Source of the DNA: Sphingomonas sp. PP-CE-3G-477
Lineage (GTDB): Bacteria > Pseudomonadota > Alphaproteobacteria > Sphingomonadales > Sphingomonadaceae
Assembly (NCBI RefSeq): GCF_003050745.1
Contig: NZ_QAOF01000001.1
Location: 310,001-374,000 of the forward strand
Direction of reading: 5' to 3'
DNA length: 64,000 nt
Shown: positions 50,815 to 59,155 of the stretch, piece after piece
How positions within the stretch are numbered: the stretch's first letter is position 1
How the letters are laid out: each line of letters opens with the position of its first letter
Made by a program: the position numbers and the translations under genes
The notes under the pieces: model-generated
Database searches by the model: none
What the model saw: only the letters and a program-made list of their open reading frames with translations
Told to the model about the DNA's origin: nothing

Positions 50815-51429
50815 GTGGCCCTGACCCTGTACACCAACCCGATGTCCCGCGGTCGCATCGCGCGCTGGATGCTCGAAGAGGTCGGCGCCGAGTACGAAAC
50901 GGTCGTGCTCGGCTGCGACACGACGATGAAGGCCGAGGCGTATCGCGCGATCAACCCGATGGCGAAGGTTCCCGCGCTGGTCCACAACGGCAAGACCATC
51001 ACCGAATGCGCCGCGATCTGCGCCTATCTCGCCGAGGCGTTTCCCGAAGCGGGCCTCGTGCCACGCGACGACGAACGCGCCGACTATTATCGTTGGCTCT
51101 TCTACGCCGCCGGTCCGGTCGAATCCGCGATCACCAACCGCTCGCTCGGCGTCGTCCCCACTGATGCGCAACAGCGCATGGTCGGTTATGGCAGCTTCGA
51201 TGCCGTCGTGGACGTGCTTGAACGCGCCATATCCACACACCCCTACATCGCCGGCGACCGCTTTACCGCAGCCGACGTGTATGTTGGGTCGCAGATCCTG
51301 TTCGGTCTGCAATTCGGCTCATTACCCAAGCGCGATGCGTTTGCAGCCTACGCCGCCCGCCTGATCGAACGTCCGGCATACAAGCGGGCAGGAGAACTGG
51401 ACGACGCACTCATCGCGGCTGCAGCCTGA
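50815..51429 (+). CDS. Glutathione S-transferase family protein
   Basis: 204 residues from a GTG with AAGGAGAG upstream. The thioredoxin-fold N-domain has LYTNPMSRGRIARWMLEEVGAEYE and MAKVPALVHNGKTITECAAIC (cis-Pro and the glutathione-binding Glu region); the helical C-domain follows from about residue 85. It conjugates or isomerises electrophiles with glutathione in the cytosol. Single gene; a repeat follows. Confidence 0.92.
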   Translation: MALTLYTNPMSRGRIARWMLEEVGAEYETVVLGCDTTMKAEAYRAINPMAKVPALVHNGKTITECAAICAYLAEAFPEAGLVPRDDERADYYRWLFYAAGPVESAITNRSLGVVPTDAQQRMVGYGSFDAVVDVLERAISTHPYIAGDRFTAADVYVGSQILFGLQFGSLPKRDAFAAYAARLIERPAYKRAGELDDALIAAAA

Positions 51430-51467
51430 AGTCGACCGACGGCGTGTGATCGGTCATACCTGACCTC

Positions 51468-51547
51468 GTCATCCTGACGAAAGCCAGGATCCAGAGCCAC
51501 GGAGGCTAGCTGTTGGTATCCTGGGTCCTGACTTTCGTCAGGATGAC
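51468..51547. repeat. Palindromic repeat, family B
   Basis: GTCATCCTGACGAAAGCCAG at the left is mirrored by CTGACTTTCGTCAGGATGAC at the right, with GATCCAGAGCC next to the left arm. A near-identical copy is at 54307-54386. Confidence 0.88.
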
Positions 51548-51724
51548 GGCGGGGATTGGGCCGGCACGGCGCCTTTGAAATTAGCTTTATGGGAGAACCG
51601 GTTGCGTTCGCAGGCGAATGGCGCGCACCGGATCGACATCAAACGGGCAGGGGGCGCTGGATGCTCTCGGCTAGAAAAAGAGGCCAACTCACGAACACGA
51701 CCGGTAGCAAGGGCCCGTACAAAC

Positions 51725-51822
51725 CTTGCCCTCACCCTTCCCACGGCCAAGTGGCCGCGGACCCCTTCCCTCTCCCGTAGGGGAGAGGGAGAGACGCGAA
51801 GGCGGCGATAGGTGAGGGCAAG
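51725..51822. repeat. Palindromic repeat, family C
   Basis: CTTGCCCTCACC (51725-51736) pairs with GGTGAGGGCAAG (51811-51822). The inside holds TCCCTCTCCCGTAGGGGAGA, a smaller hairpin. Related to 46412-46555. Confidence 0.8.
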
Positions 51823-51945
51823 CCGCTAATTGATGTTTTCAGGCACTGAGCGTGAGAGCCGCCGGCGAGGCGCCTGACTAACGACGCCACTTCAAGCTAA
51901 ACGTGTAATAGCAACTCAGCCGCTAGCCGACCCTGCAAGCGTGGA

Positions 51946-52473
51946 TCAGGCCGCCCACTTCGCCAGCCAGTCGGCCAAGGCCTGAGGCCCCATCGACCGA
52001 GCATCCGCCAGCTCGGTTTCATGCCCAGCATTCAAAAGCTTGTTGCTGCGCGGATCGACCACCAGCACCGCAGGCACGCCCTTCAGGCGGCCCTTGATGC
52101 CGTAACCCGCCGCGATCTGACCGTTCTTGTCGAAGCGGCCGATATCGACCGTCACCACCACGAACTTGCTGTCGACGAAACGCTTCATCTCCGGCAGGTC
52201 GATCGTCCCCGCGAGCAGGCGGCAGTCGAGACACCAGTTGCCGCCGAGATCGATCAGCAACCGCTTGTGCGTCTTCAGTGCCCGCGCCCGCGCCGCCGCA
52301 ACCTGTGCATTGGCGTTCGCCGACTCATTATATGGCAGCGGCAAGGGCTGCGGCAGCTTGTCGAAGCTCGTCGTGTTGACGTGCGGCGCCACGACTTTCG
52401 CGCGGGGCGCGGCGGGGGCGGCCACGGCGGTTGCGAGCAAGGTAAGCGCGGCGAGACGGCGTATCGACATCAT
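51946..52473 (-). CDS. Periplasmic thioredoxin-fold protein
   Basis: 175 residues. A signal peptide (RLAALTLLATAVAAPAAP) precedes a thioredoxin-like domain with WCLDCR (CxxC) after LLIDLGGN. FVVVTVDIGRFDKNGQIAAGYGIKGRLKGVPAVLVVD is the DsbD-gamma/thioredoxin_7 type, with cis-Pro in VPAV. It likely reduces or forms disulfides in the periplasm. Its start overlaps the DEAD-box stop by four bases (ATGA). Confidence 0.85.
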   Translation of the reverse strand: MMSIRRLAALTLLATAVAAPAAPRAKVVAPHVNTTSFDKLPQPLPLPYNESANANAQVAAARARALKTHKRLLIDLGGNWCLDCRLLAGTIDLPEMKRFVDSKFVVVTVDIGRFDKNGQIAAGYGIKGRLKGVPAVLVVDPRSNKLLNAGHETELADARSMGPQALADWLAKWAA

Positions 52474-54164
52474 TCATATCCTCCGATCACGGCATTCAGG
52501 AAGCTCGGGAATGGTCCGTTCCAGCCATCCACCGGCGTTTCGGCGATCGGTTGGCGGCGACCACGGGTTGGATCCGCAGGGATGCGCTCCGTCCGTGGCG
52601 GTTCGACCTTCGCGGCTTCCGAACGAACAGCTTGCGTGCGAACTGGTTCCGACCGTACCGGCTCCGACCGCGCACGCTCCGACCGAACGGGCGCCGCGCT
52701 AACCAGTTCGACATACGCCGTTTCGACCTGCACCGGCTCGACCCGTGCCGGCTCCGCAACGCGCGGCTTCACCGCGGGCACGGGCTCGTCGATCGGCGTC
52801 CGCTCCCAGCGCGGACGCTTGGCCGCCGCAACCGGCTCGGCCGCAGCCAGCACCTCGGCGACGATCGCCGGGGCCACCGTATCCGCCCGCGGCACCCGCC
52901 GCGTACGTGGCCGATCCGACTCCTCGGCAGCCGCCGCCGCAACCGGCACAGGCGTAAACGTCTCGGACCGCGCGCCGCGACGCGGTCGTGCGCGCCGCGT
53001 CGTGCCATCGTCTTCGGTCGCAGCAGTAACTGCCGCCGTCTTCGGTTCGGCAACCTTCAGCCGCTCGATCGTCTGCCCGGTAAGCTTCTCGATATTGACG
53101 ATATTCTCGGCATCGTCGGGCGCGACGAACGTGTACGCCGTCCCCGTCGCCCCGGCGCGACCCGTCCGACCGATCCGGTGGACGTAGTCGTCGGGATGCC
53201 AAGGCGCGTCATAGTTGAACACCGTCGACACGCCCTTGATGTCGAGCCCGCGCGCCGCGACGTCGGAGGCGACCAGGATCGTCACCGCGCCGGTCTTGAA
53301 CAGCTCGAGCTCGGCCAGCCGCTGCGGCTGTTCCATGTCGCCGTGGATCTCGCCCGACTTGTAGCCCGCCTGCTTCAGCACCTTGTTGAGGTCGCGCACC
53401 GTCGTCTTGCGGTTGCAGAAGATGATCGCGTTGGTCACCTCTTCCTGCGCGAGAATCCGACGCAGCGTATCGCGCTTGGCGGTCTGGCTCGGCACCGGCA
53501 CCAGATACTGCTTGATGTTAAGGTTGGTCGACGCCGGGCGCGATACCTCGATCGTCTTGGGATTGGTCAGGAACTTGTCCGCCAGCTTCTTGATCGGCGG
53601 CGGCATCGTCGCGGAGAACAACAGCGTCTGGCGCTGCTTGGGCAGCTTGGTGCAGATTTCCTCGATGTCGGGGATGAAGCCCATGTCGAGCATCCGGTCC
53701 GCCTCGTCGATCACCAGCATCGAACAGCCGTTGAGCATGATCTTGCCGCGCCCGAACAGGTCCATCAGCCGGCCCGGCGTCGCGATCAGCACGTCGACGC
53801 CCTTCTCCAGCGCGGCGAGCTGGTCGCCCATCGACACGCCACCGATCAGCAGCGCCATCGAGAGGTTCGAGTTGACGCCGTATTTCTCGAAATTCTCGGC
53901 CACCTGCGCGGCGAGTTCGCGCGTCGGCTCGAGGATCAGCGAGCGCGGCATCCGCGCGCGGCTACGGCCATGCGCGAGAATATCGATCATCGGCAGCACG
54001 AACGACGCGGTCTTGCCGGTGCCCGTCTGGGCGATGCCGATGATGTCGCGCATCATCAGCACCGACGGGATCGCGCCCGCCTGGATCGGGGTCGGCTCGG
54101 TATAGCCGGAGTCGGTGACTGCCTTCAGCAGTTCGTCGGAGAGGCCGAGATCGGCAAAACTCAT
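52470..54164 (-). CDS. DEAD-box RNA helicase (RhlE type)
   Basis: 564 residues. Motifs in order: TPIQAGAIP (Q motif), AQTGTGKT (I), PTRELA (Ia), TPGRLMD (Ib), DEADRMLD (II), SATMP (III), VASDVAARGLD (V) and HRIGRTGRAG (VI). A 190-residue C-terminal tail is low-complexity, basic and full of short Arg-Ser-Glu-Pro-Val type repeats, probably disordered and RNA-binding. The ATG at 54164 begins MSFADLGL, the usual RhlE start. The tail is longer than in many relatives. Confidence 0.95.
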   Translation of the reverse strand: MSFADLGLSDELLKAVTDSGYTEPTPIQAGAIPSVLMMRDIIGIAQTGTGKTASFVLPMIDILAHGRSRARMPRSLILEPTRELAAQVAENFEKYGVNSNLSMALLIGGVSMGDQLAALEKGVDVLIATPGRLMDLFGRGKIMLNGCSMLVIDEADRMLDMGFIPDIEEICTKLPKQRQTLLFSATMPPPIKKLADKFLTNPKTIEVSRPASTNLNIKQYLVPVPSQTAKRDTLRRILAQEEVTNAIIFCNRKTTVRDLNKVLKQAGYKSGEIHGDMEQPQRLAELELFKTGAVTILVASDVAARGLDIKGVSTVFNYDAPWHPDDYVHRIGRTGRAGATGTAYTFVAPDDAENIVNIEKLTGQTIERLKVAEPKTAAVTAATEDDGTTRRARPRRGARSETFTPVPVAAAAAEESDRPRTRRVPRADTVAPAIVAEVLAAAEPVAAAKRPRWERTPIDEPVPAVKPRVAEPARVEPVQVETAYVELVSAAPVRSERARSEPVRSEPVRTQAVRSEAAKVEPPRTERIPADPTRGRRQPIAETPVDGWNGPFPSFLNAVIGGYE

Positions 54165-54306
54165 GCAAATGTCCGGTAAATGGAGGGTGAAATGCACTGC
54201 CCTCAAGCGTTCCGGCGCTCGCCGATTTGGCGACAAATGTCAAGGAAACGCGGTGAATCGAGGGTGGGGAAGGGGCGGCGGGCGGCGTATTTCCGCAAAA
54301 ACCCCC

Positions 54307-54386
54307 GTCATCCTGACGAAAGTCAGGATCCAGAGCCAAGCAGCGTACCGTCAGTTACTCTGGATCCTGACTTTCGTCAGGATGAC
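54307..54386. repeat. Palindromic repeat, family B
   Basis: GTCATCCTGACGAAAGTCAG at the left is mirrored exactly by CTGACTTTCGTCAGGATGAC at the right; GATCCAGAG and CTGGATC lie inside. It matches the copy at 51468-51547. Confidence 0.9.
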
Positions 54387-54436
54387 GGAGCTAGGTGAGA
54401 CTGCGTTCGCCACACACGCGACTGGCCGGCCCCCCG

Positions 54437-54904
54437 CTACTTCTTCGCCCGCAAACTCTTGAACCCCTCGATCTCGCAGCGTGCACCCGATCGCATCCGG
54501 ATCGCATCGCGGTCCTTGCAGATCATCCCGTCCGGGCCCGGCCTCAAGTAAAACCCCGAATAATAATCGAGCGGCTTGCAGTCGCCGTCGAGCCGCGCGC
54601 GCAACCGCGTCGTGTCGTCCATGACCAGGTCGACCGCGCCGTCCTTATTGAGCATCGCGCCGGCAATCTCGTCGACCGCGATGCATTTGGGGCCCTTATG
54701 CTCCTTCCACTCGGTCGGCGGCGCGTAGGTGCGGACGGGGGCCCGGCTCATCCTGGGCACGCGGATGATGATGCGTTCGTGGATCGAGACCTGCGCGATC
54801 TGCAGGCCATCGAGCCTGAATCTGGGCGAAGGGACATCGCGCATCGCCATGGCGAAGGGACCCGCAAGCGCGAGCAGGGTGGCGGGTATCGCGGGATGAA
54901 TCAT
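54437..54904 (-). CDS. Exported protein of unknown function
   Basis: 155 residues with a likely signal peptide (HPAIPATLLALAGPFAMA). The mature part has IHERIIIRVPRM, HKGPKCIAVDEIAGAML and a Cys-Lys-containing C-terminal part (DGDCKPLDYYSGFYLRPGPDGMICKDRDAIRMRSGARC), so three or four Cys may form disulfides. It looks like a sphingomonad-conserved periplasmic protein but I cannot name it. Confidence 0.7.
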   Translation of the reverse strand: MIHPAIPATLLALAGPFAMAMRDVPSPRFRLDGLQIAQVSIHERIIIRVPRMSRAPVRTYAPPTEWKEHKGPKCIAVDEIAGAMLNKDGAVDLVMDDTTRLRARLDGDCKPLDYYSGFYLRPGPDGMICKDRDAIRMRSGARCEIEGFKSLRAKK

Positions 54905-54980
54905 GGTGTCTGGATCATGCTGACGTAATCGTTAGGGCCTATCGTTGAACGCGCGATGAATTTTGTCTAGCGCCTCGTGC

Positions 54981-56453
54981 ATGGCCGAAATTCAGTCAGC
55001 AATCCTGACGCCTTCGCAGGCGACAATGCTCGAATCGCTTGCCTCGCGGCTCGACGCGAAGGCGATCGTCACCGACGCGACCGATATCGACCCCTGGCTG
55101 CACGACTGGCGCGGCCGCTTCCACGGCGCCGCGCCCGCAATGCTCGCGCCGACTTCGACCGCCGAGGTCGCGCTGATCGTCGCGGCTGCCGCCGAGCACC
55201 GCGTGTCGCTGGTCGCGCAAGGTGGCAACACCTCGATGGTCGGCGGCGCGACCGCCCCCGCCGACGGCAGCGCGCTGATCCTGTCGCTGCGCCGCCTGAA
55301 CCGCATCCGCAGCCTCGACGCCGACGCCGGTCTCGCCATCGCCGAGGCCGGCGTGATCCTCGCCGACCTCGACGGCGCGGCGCAAGGGCAGGGGCGGCGC
55401 TTCCCGCTGACGCTCGGCGCACGCGGCACGGCGACGATCGGCGGGCTCGTCTCGACCAACGCGGGCGGCACGCAGGTGCTCAAGTTCGGCACCATGCGCG
55501 GCCTCGTCGCAGGCGTCGAGGCGGTGCTCGCCGATGGCAGCATCTACGACGGCCTGTCCGCGCTGAAGAAGGACAATCGCGGCTACGATCTCGACCAGCT
55601 TTTCATCGGCGCGGAAGGCACGCTGGCGATCGTCACTGCCGCCACGCTCCGCTTGGCCCCCGCAATCGCAGCGCGTGGCACGGCGTGGGTCGGCATCGGC
55701 TCGCCCCAGGCGGCACTCAAACTCCTGCGCACGATGCAGGCGAAGACCGACGCGATCGAGAGCTTCGAGATCCTCCCCGCCGAGTCGCTCGACGCCGCCA
55801 TCGCGCACCTCCCGAACGCCCGCGCGCCGCTCGCCGGCCGCCACCCCTGGCACCTCCTGATCGAGGCGACATCGGCCACCACCGAAGGCGAGTCCCCGTC
55901 CGCGCTCCTCGAACGCCTGCTCGGCAAAGCGCTCGAGGACGGCGCGATCGAAGACGCGACGATCGCCACCAGCGAAGCCCAGTCCACCGCGTTCTGGCTG
56001 CTCCGCGACTCACTCTCCGCCGCCGAACGTGCGCTCGGCCCCGCAACGCAGCACGACATCTCGATCCCCGTGGAGACGATGCCACGCTTCATGATCGAGG
56101 CGGCGGCGGCGTGCGATGCGCGCTTCCCCGGCACGCACGCCAGCGGATTCGGCCATCTCGGCGACGGCAACGTCCATTTCCATGTCCGCGCCGCGCCCGG
56201 CACCGACCCTTCGCATTGGTATGCCGAGGACGCGCCGGTCGTCACCCGCTTCGTCGGCGACCTCGTCGTCGCGGCCGGAGGCTCGATCTCGGCGGAGCAC
56301 GGCATCGGCCAGATGAAGCGCGACGAACTCGAACGCCTCTCGTCGCCCGCGCGCATGACTGCACTCAGGGCGATCAAGTCCGCGCTCGATCCGCTCGGCA
56401 TCCTCAACCCCGGCAAGCTCGTCACACTTGCACGCCTGCCCGGCGCACCATAG
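54981..56453 (+). CDS. FAD-linked oxidase (D-2-hydroxyacid dehydrogenase type)
   Basis: 490 residues. The PCMH FAD domain has VAQGGNTSMVGGATA, LGARGTATIGGLVSTNAGG and FIGAEGTLAIVT; the C-terminal domain has SGFGHLGDGNVHFHVRA and SISAEHGIGQMKRDEL, with the His/Asp pair of this family. Members oxidise D-lactate, glycolate or D-2-hydroxyglutarate and pass electrons to a quinone or cytochrome. The ATG at 54981 was chosen over a TTG at 54963. Confidence 0.9.
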   Translation: MAEIQSAILTPSQATMLESLASRLDAKAIVTDATDIDPWLHDWRGRFHGAAPAMLAPTSTAEVALIVAAAAEHRVSLVAQGGNTSMVGGATAPADGSALILSLRRLNRIRSLDADAGLAIAEAGVILADLDGAAQGQGRRFPLTLGARGTATIGGLVSTNAGGTQVLKFGTMRGLVAGVEAVLADGSIYDGLSALKKDNRGYDLDQLFIGAEGTLAIVTAATLRLAPAIAARGTAWVGIGSPQAALKLLRTMQAKTDAIESFEILPAESLDAAIAHLPNARAPLAGRHPWHLLIEATSATTEGESPSALLERLLGKALEDGAIEDATIATSEAQSTAFWLLRDSLSAAERALGPATQHDISIPVETMPRFMIEAAAACDARFPGTHASGFGHLGDGNVHFHVRAAPGTDPSHWYAEDAPVVTRFVGDLVVAAGGSISAEHGIGQMKRDELERLSSPARMTALRAIKSALDPLGILNPGKLVTLARLPGAP

Positions 56454-56515
56454 AGCCTCGCCCCAATCGGTGGCATGAGCCACCGGCATTTCGACCGACC
56501 GATCCGGAGAGTAAC

Positions 56516-57301
56516 ATGGCCAGCACCGCCCAGCTTCCGCTTTTCTATAATGGCCTCGAGCCGCTTTCGAGCGACACGCACGCGAACTACAAGGTCCGCC
56601 CGCAGGACAGCGCGCCGTTCCTGGTCGGCCAGCACGCGATCCCGATCACCGTCGACGAGTTTCCGCTGGTCCAGCGTCACATGCCGATCGTCTTCTCGGC
56701 CGGTGACGACGCGATCCCGCTCGCGCTGATGGGCCTGAACGAGGGCGTCAACGTGTTCGTCGGCGACGACGGCAAGCTGACCGAGAACACGTTCTACGTG
56801 CCGGCATACGTCCGCCGCTACCCGTACATGCTCGCGCGTCTGCACCCCGATGCGCAGGAACTGTCGCTCTGCTTCGATCCGACCTCGCAGGCGATCGGTG
56901 ATTTCGAGGACGGCGATGCACTGTTCGAGAACGGCCAGCCGACCGAGCTGACCAAGAACATCCTCGGCTTCAACGAGTCGTTCGAGCAGGCCGGCGCGCG
57001 CACGCAGAACTTCATGAACGAGCTGCGCGAGCTCGAGTTGCTGATGGACGGCGAAGTCACGATCCAGCCCGACGGCGCCGACCAGCCGTTCGTCTATCGC
57101 GGCTTCCAGATGATCAACGAGGAAAAGCTGATCGACCTGCGCGGCGACGCGCTTCGCAAGATGAGCAAGTCGGGCATGCTTCCGCTGCTGTACGCACACC
57201 TGTTCTCGCTGTCGCTTATGCGCGACATCTTCGCGCGTCAGGCACAGCTCGGCATGACCCCGCAGCAGCAGATGCCGGCACCGGCGCAGTTCAACGTCTG
57301 A
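56516..57301 (+). CDS. sapC: SapC family protein
   Basis: 261 residues. ANYKVRPQDSAPFLVGQHAIPITVDEF is the SapC start; LSLCFDPTSQAIGDFEDGDALFENGQPTELTKN and the late FVYRGFQMINEEKLIDLRGDALRKM are also family features. SapC was first named in Campylobacter as part of S-layer protein secretion, but members in alphaproteobacteria have no proven role. GGAGA precedes the ATG. No S-layer or secretion gene is adjacent here. Confidence 0.88.
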   Translation: MASTAQLPLFYNGLEPLSSDTHANYKVRPQDSAPFLVGQHAIPITVDEFPLVQRHMPIVFSAGDDAIPLALMGLNEGVNVFVGDDGKLTENTFYVPAYVRRYPYMLARLHPDAQELSLCFDPTSQAIGDFEDGDALFENGQPTELTKNILGFNESFEQAGARTQNFMNELRELELLMDGEVTIQPDGADQPFVYRGFQMINEEKLIDLRGDALRKMSKSGMLPLLYAHLFSLSLMRDIFARQAQLGMTPQQQMPAPAQFNV

Positions 57302-57352
57302 TAGCGAAAACGGGAGGCCGCGAAAATTATTTGGGGTGCGGTGCAGCAGGGG

Positions 57353-57383
57353 TTGAACCAAAACGGCGCTCACCCATTTAGAT
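57353..57383 (+). promoter_or_regulatory. Candidate sigma-70 promoter for the antiporter leader
   Basis: TTGAAC at 57353-57358 and ATTTAG at about 57377-57382 are spaced by 18 bases. Transcription would begin near 57389, where the first leader hairpin starts. Confidence 0.45.
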
Positions 57384-57387
57384 CCTG

Positions 57388-57494
57388 TACGGCATCGTGT
57401 CCCCCCCTTTCGCGGCGCCGTACGGGACGCTTCTAGCGTCCCTCCTCCCTGAACCTAGGCCACTCCGTGCGACACGCACGGGGTGGTTTTTTTT
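57388..57494 (+). ncRNA. Structured leader RNA with intrinsic terminator, upstream of CPA1 antiporter
   Basis: Three hairpins follow one another: GTACGGC (57388-57394) pairs with GCCGTAC (57417-57423); GGGACGC (57424-57430) pairs with GCGTCCC (57436-57442); and CCACTCCGTGC (57460-57470) pairs with the 57476-57486 stretch, followed by eight Ts (57487-57494). The last is an intrinsic terminator 52 bases before the antiporter GTG. The position and order are those of an attenuator or riboswitch-type leader. It could instead be the SapC terminator or a small RNA. The ligand is unknown; I cannot match it to a named motif. Confidence 0.5.
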
Positions 57495-57545
57495 GGCCTG
57501 CGCGATGCGCCGGGCCCGTCCGCTCCTCCCACCCGTTGCGTGCCC

Positions 57546-59093
57546 GTGGAATTATTCGAAAGTCTCGACGTTATCCTGCTCGCCGCGCTGGTCCTGTTGA
57601 TCCTCGCGCGCAAGTTGAACGTGCCGTACCCGACCTTGCTGGCGGTGGCCGGGATCGCCTTTGCGGCGTTGCCGTTCGCGCCGAAGATCACGGTCGAGCC
57701 GCACCTAGCGCTGGCCTTGTTCATCGCACCTGCGTTGCTCCACGCCGCGTATCACACCAGCCCGCGCGCCTTGCGGCGACACTGGTTCCCACTGCTGAGC
57801 CTCGCCGTGTTCGCGGTACTCGTCACCGCCGCGGCGGTTGCATTGGTCGGCGTGACGCTCGGCGGACTGCCGCTCGCGGCCGCGTTCGCGCTGGGGGCGA
57901 TCGTCGCGCCGCCCGACGCCGCCGCTTCGGAAGCGGTGCTCGGCGAAGTCGGCATCCCGCGCCGCGGCCTGTTGCTGCTGCAGGGGGAGAGCCTTCTCAA
58001 CGACGCCACGGCGCTGTTGTTGTTCGGACTCGCGGTGGCCTTCGCGACGCATTCCGACACGCCGGTGACTCCGCTAGCGCTCGCCGCCGCGGTCCCGGGC
58101 GGGATCGTCCTCGGCGTCATCGCCTCGTGGCTGTATCTCCGCGTGACGCCGCTGTTCGCGCGGACGCTCGGCGCGAGCCTCGCCGATTTCGCGGTGACGT
58201 TCGGGATCTGGCTGCTCGCCGAGCGGCTGCATATCTCGCCGGTGCTCGCGGTCGTGACGTTCGGGATGATCGTGTCGCAGCGCCGCCCGATCGGCCAGCC
58301 TGCACGCGATCGTTTGCAGGGCGCGGCGGTATGGTCGGCGGCGGTCCTTGTCCTCAACATCATCGCGTTCGCGCTGATGGGGCTGCAGTCGCGCGACGTG
58401 CTGGTCGGCCTGCCTGCCGCCGAGCGCTGGCCCGCGATCGGGTTCGCCGCCGCGGTGCTGGCGACCGTGCTCGTCACGCGTATCGCGTGGGTGTTCTTCG
58501 TACGGTTCGTCGAGGGCGTGATCGCCAGCCGCTACGCGCCGTCCTGGCTGCCCAAGCCGCCCCCGTGGAATGCGTCGATCATCCTGTCCTGGTCGGGCAT
58601 GCGGGGTTTGCTGACGCTCGCGACCGCGTTCGCGCTGCCGCGGTCGGTACCGGGGCGCGACCTGATCGTGCTCGCCGCGTTCGCCGTCGTGATCGGTACG
58701 CTCGTGCTGCAAGGGCTAACGCTCGGCCCGCTGATCCGCCGTCTAGATCTCGGCGAGGATACCGGGCTGGCCGATGAGATCGCCCCCGCGCGCAAGCGAC
58801 TGATCGATGCAGGGCTAGCCGTACTGCCCGCGCGCGAAGGTGCGGCGGCGGACGCGCTGCGCTTCCGCTACGGCGCGGCGGGCAAGGTCACCGCCGAGGC
58901 GGACGATCCGCAGGCAACCTCGGAATTCGACGAACTCCACCTCGAGATGATCGCCTGCCAGCGCGTCGTGCTCCACGAAATGCGCGACAAGGGCGAGGTA
59001 GCGGAGGACGTCTATCGCCGCCTCCAGGAGGAACTCGACTGGGCGGAGGTCGACGCGCGCGCGTTCGGCGACAACATCCTCACGGCGACCTGA
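57546..59093 (+). CDS. CPA1-family Na+(K+)/H+ antiporter
   Basis: 515 residues from a GTG at 57546. About 12 membrane helices; the ion-binding block is AIVAPPDAAASEAVLGEVGIPRRGLLLLQGESLLNDATALLLFG, with the Pro-Asp-Asp/Asn-Asp pair of CPA1 exchangers (DDAVAS-like PPDAAAS and ESLLNDA). A 100-residue cytosolic tail follows from about residue 410 (GLADEIAPARKRLID, then LHLEMIACQRVVLHEMRDKGEVAEDVYRRLQEELD). It exchanges Na+ or K+ for H+ at the inner membrane. The upstream GTG at 57483 lies inside the terminator stem and is rejected. Confidence 0.92.
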   Translation: MELFESLDVILLAALVLLILARKLNVPYPTLLAVAGIAFAALPFAPKITVEPHLALALFIAPALLHAAYHTSPRALRRHWFPLLSLAVFAVLVTAAAVALVGVTLGGLPLAAAFALGAIVAPPDAAASEAVLGEVGIPRRGLLLLQGESLLNDATALLLFGLAVAFATHSDTPVTPLALAAAVPGGIVLGVIASWLYLRVTPLFARTLGASLADFAVTFGIWLLAERLHISPVLAVVTFGMIVSQRRPIGQPARDRLQGAAVWSAAVLVLNIIAFALMGLQSRDVLVGLPAAERWPAIGFAAAVLATVLVTRIAWVFFVRFVEGVIASRYAPSWLPKPPPWNASIILSWSGMRGLLTLATAFALPRSVPGRDLIVLAAFAVVIGTLVLQGLTLGPLIRRLDLGEDTGLADEIAPARKRLIDAGLAVLPAREGAAADALRFRYGAAGKVTAEADDPQATSEFDELHLEMIACQRVVLHEMRDKGEVAEDVYRRLQEELDWAEVDARAFGDNILTAT

Positions 59094-59155
59094 GTGCGCG
59101 CGCGGAACATCGGCACGCGCTACGCTGTTTGAAGAAATCACCACAGAAAGGGTCG

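Larger units (their letters stand above)
51430..51945. other. Gene-free stretch with two repeats
   Basis: 516 bases between GST and the thioredoxin-like gene. It contains one family B repeat (51468-51547) and one family C repeat (51725-51822), listed separately. I see no gene; short frames here are shadows of the repeats. Confidence 0.65.

Noticed and set aside
57388..57494. Assignment of the antiporter leader to a named riboswitch such as nhaA-I
   Set aside because: I could not match conserved bases by eye; kept only as a structured leader of unknown class.
57483..57545. Upstream GTG start for the antiporter
   Set aside because: It lies in the right arm of the terminator stem and adds residues unlike a membrane protein start.
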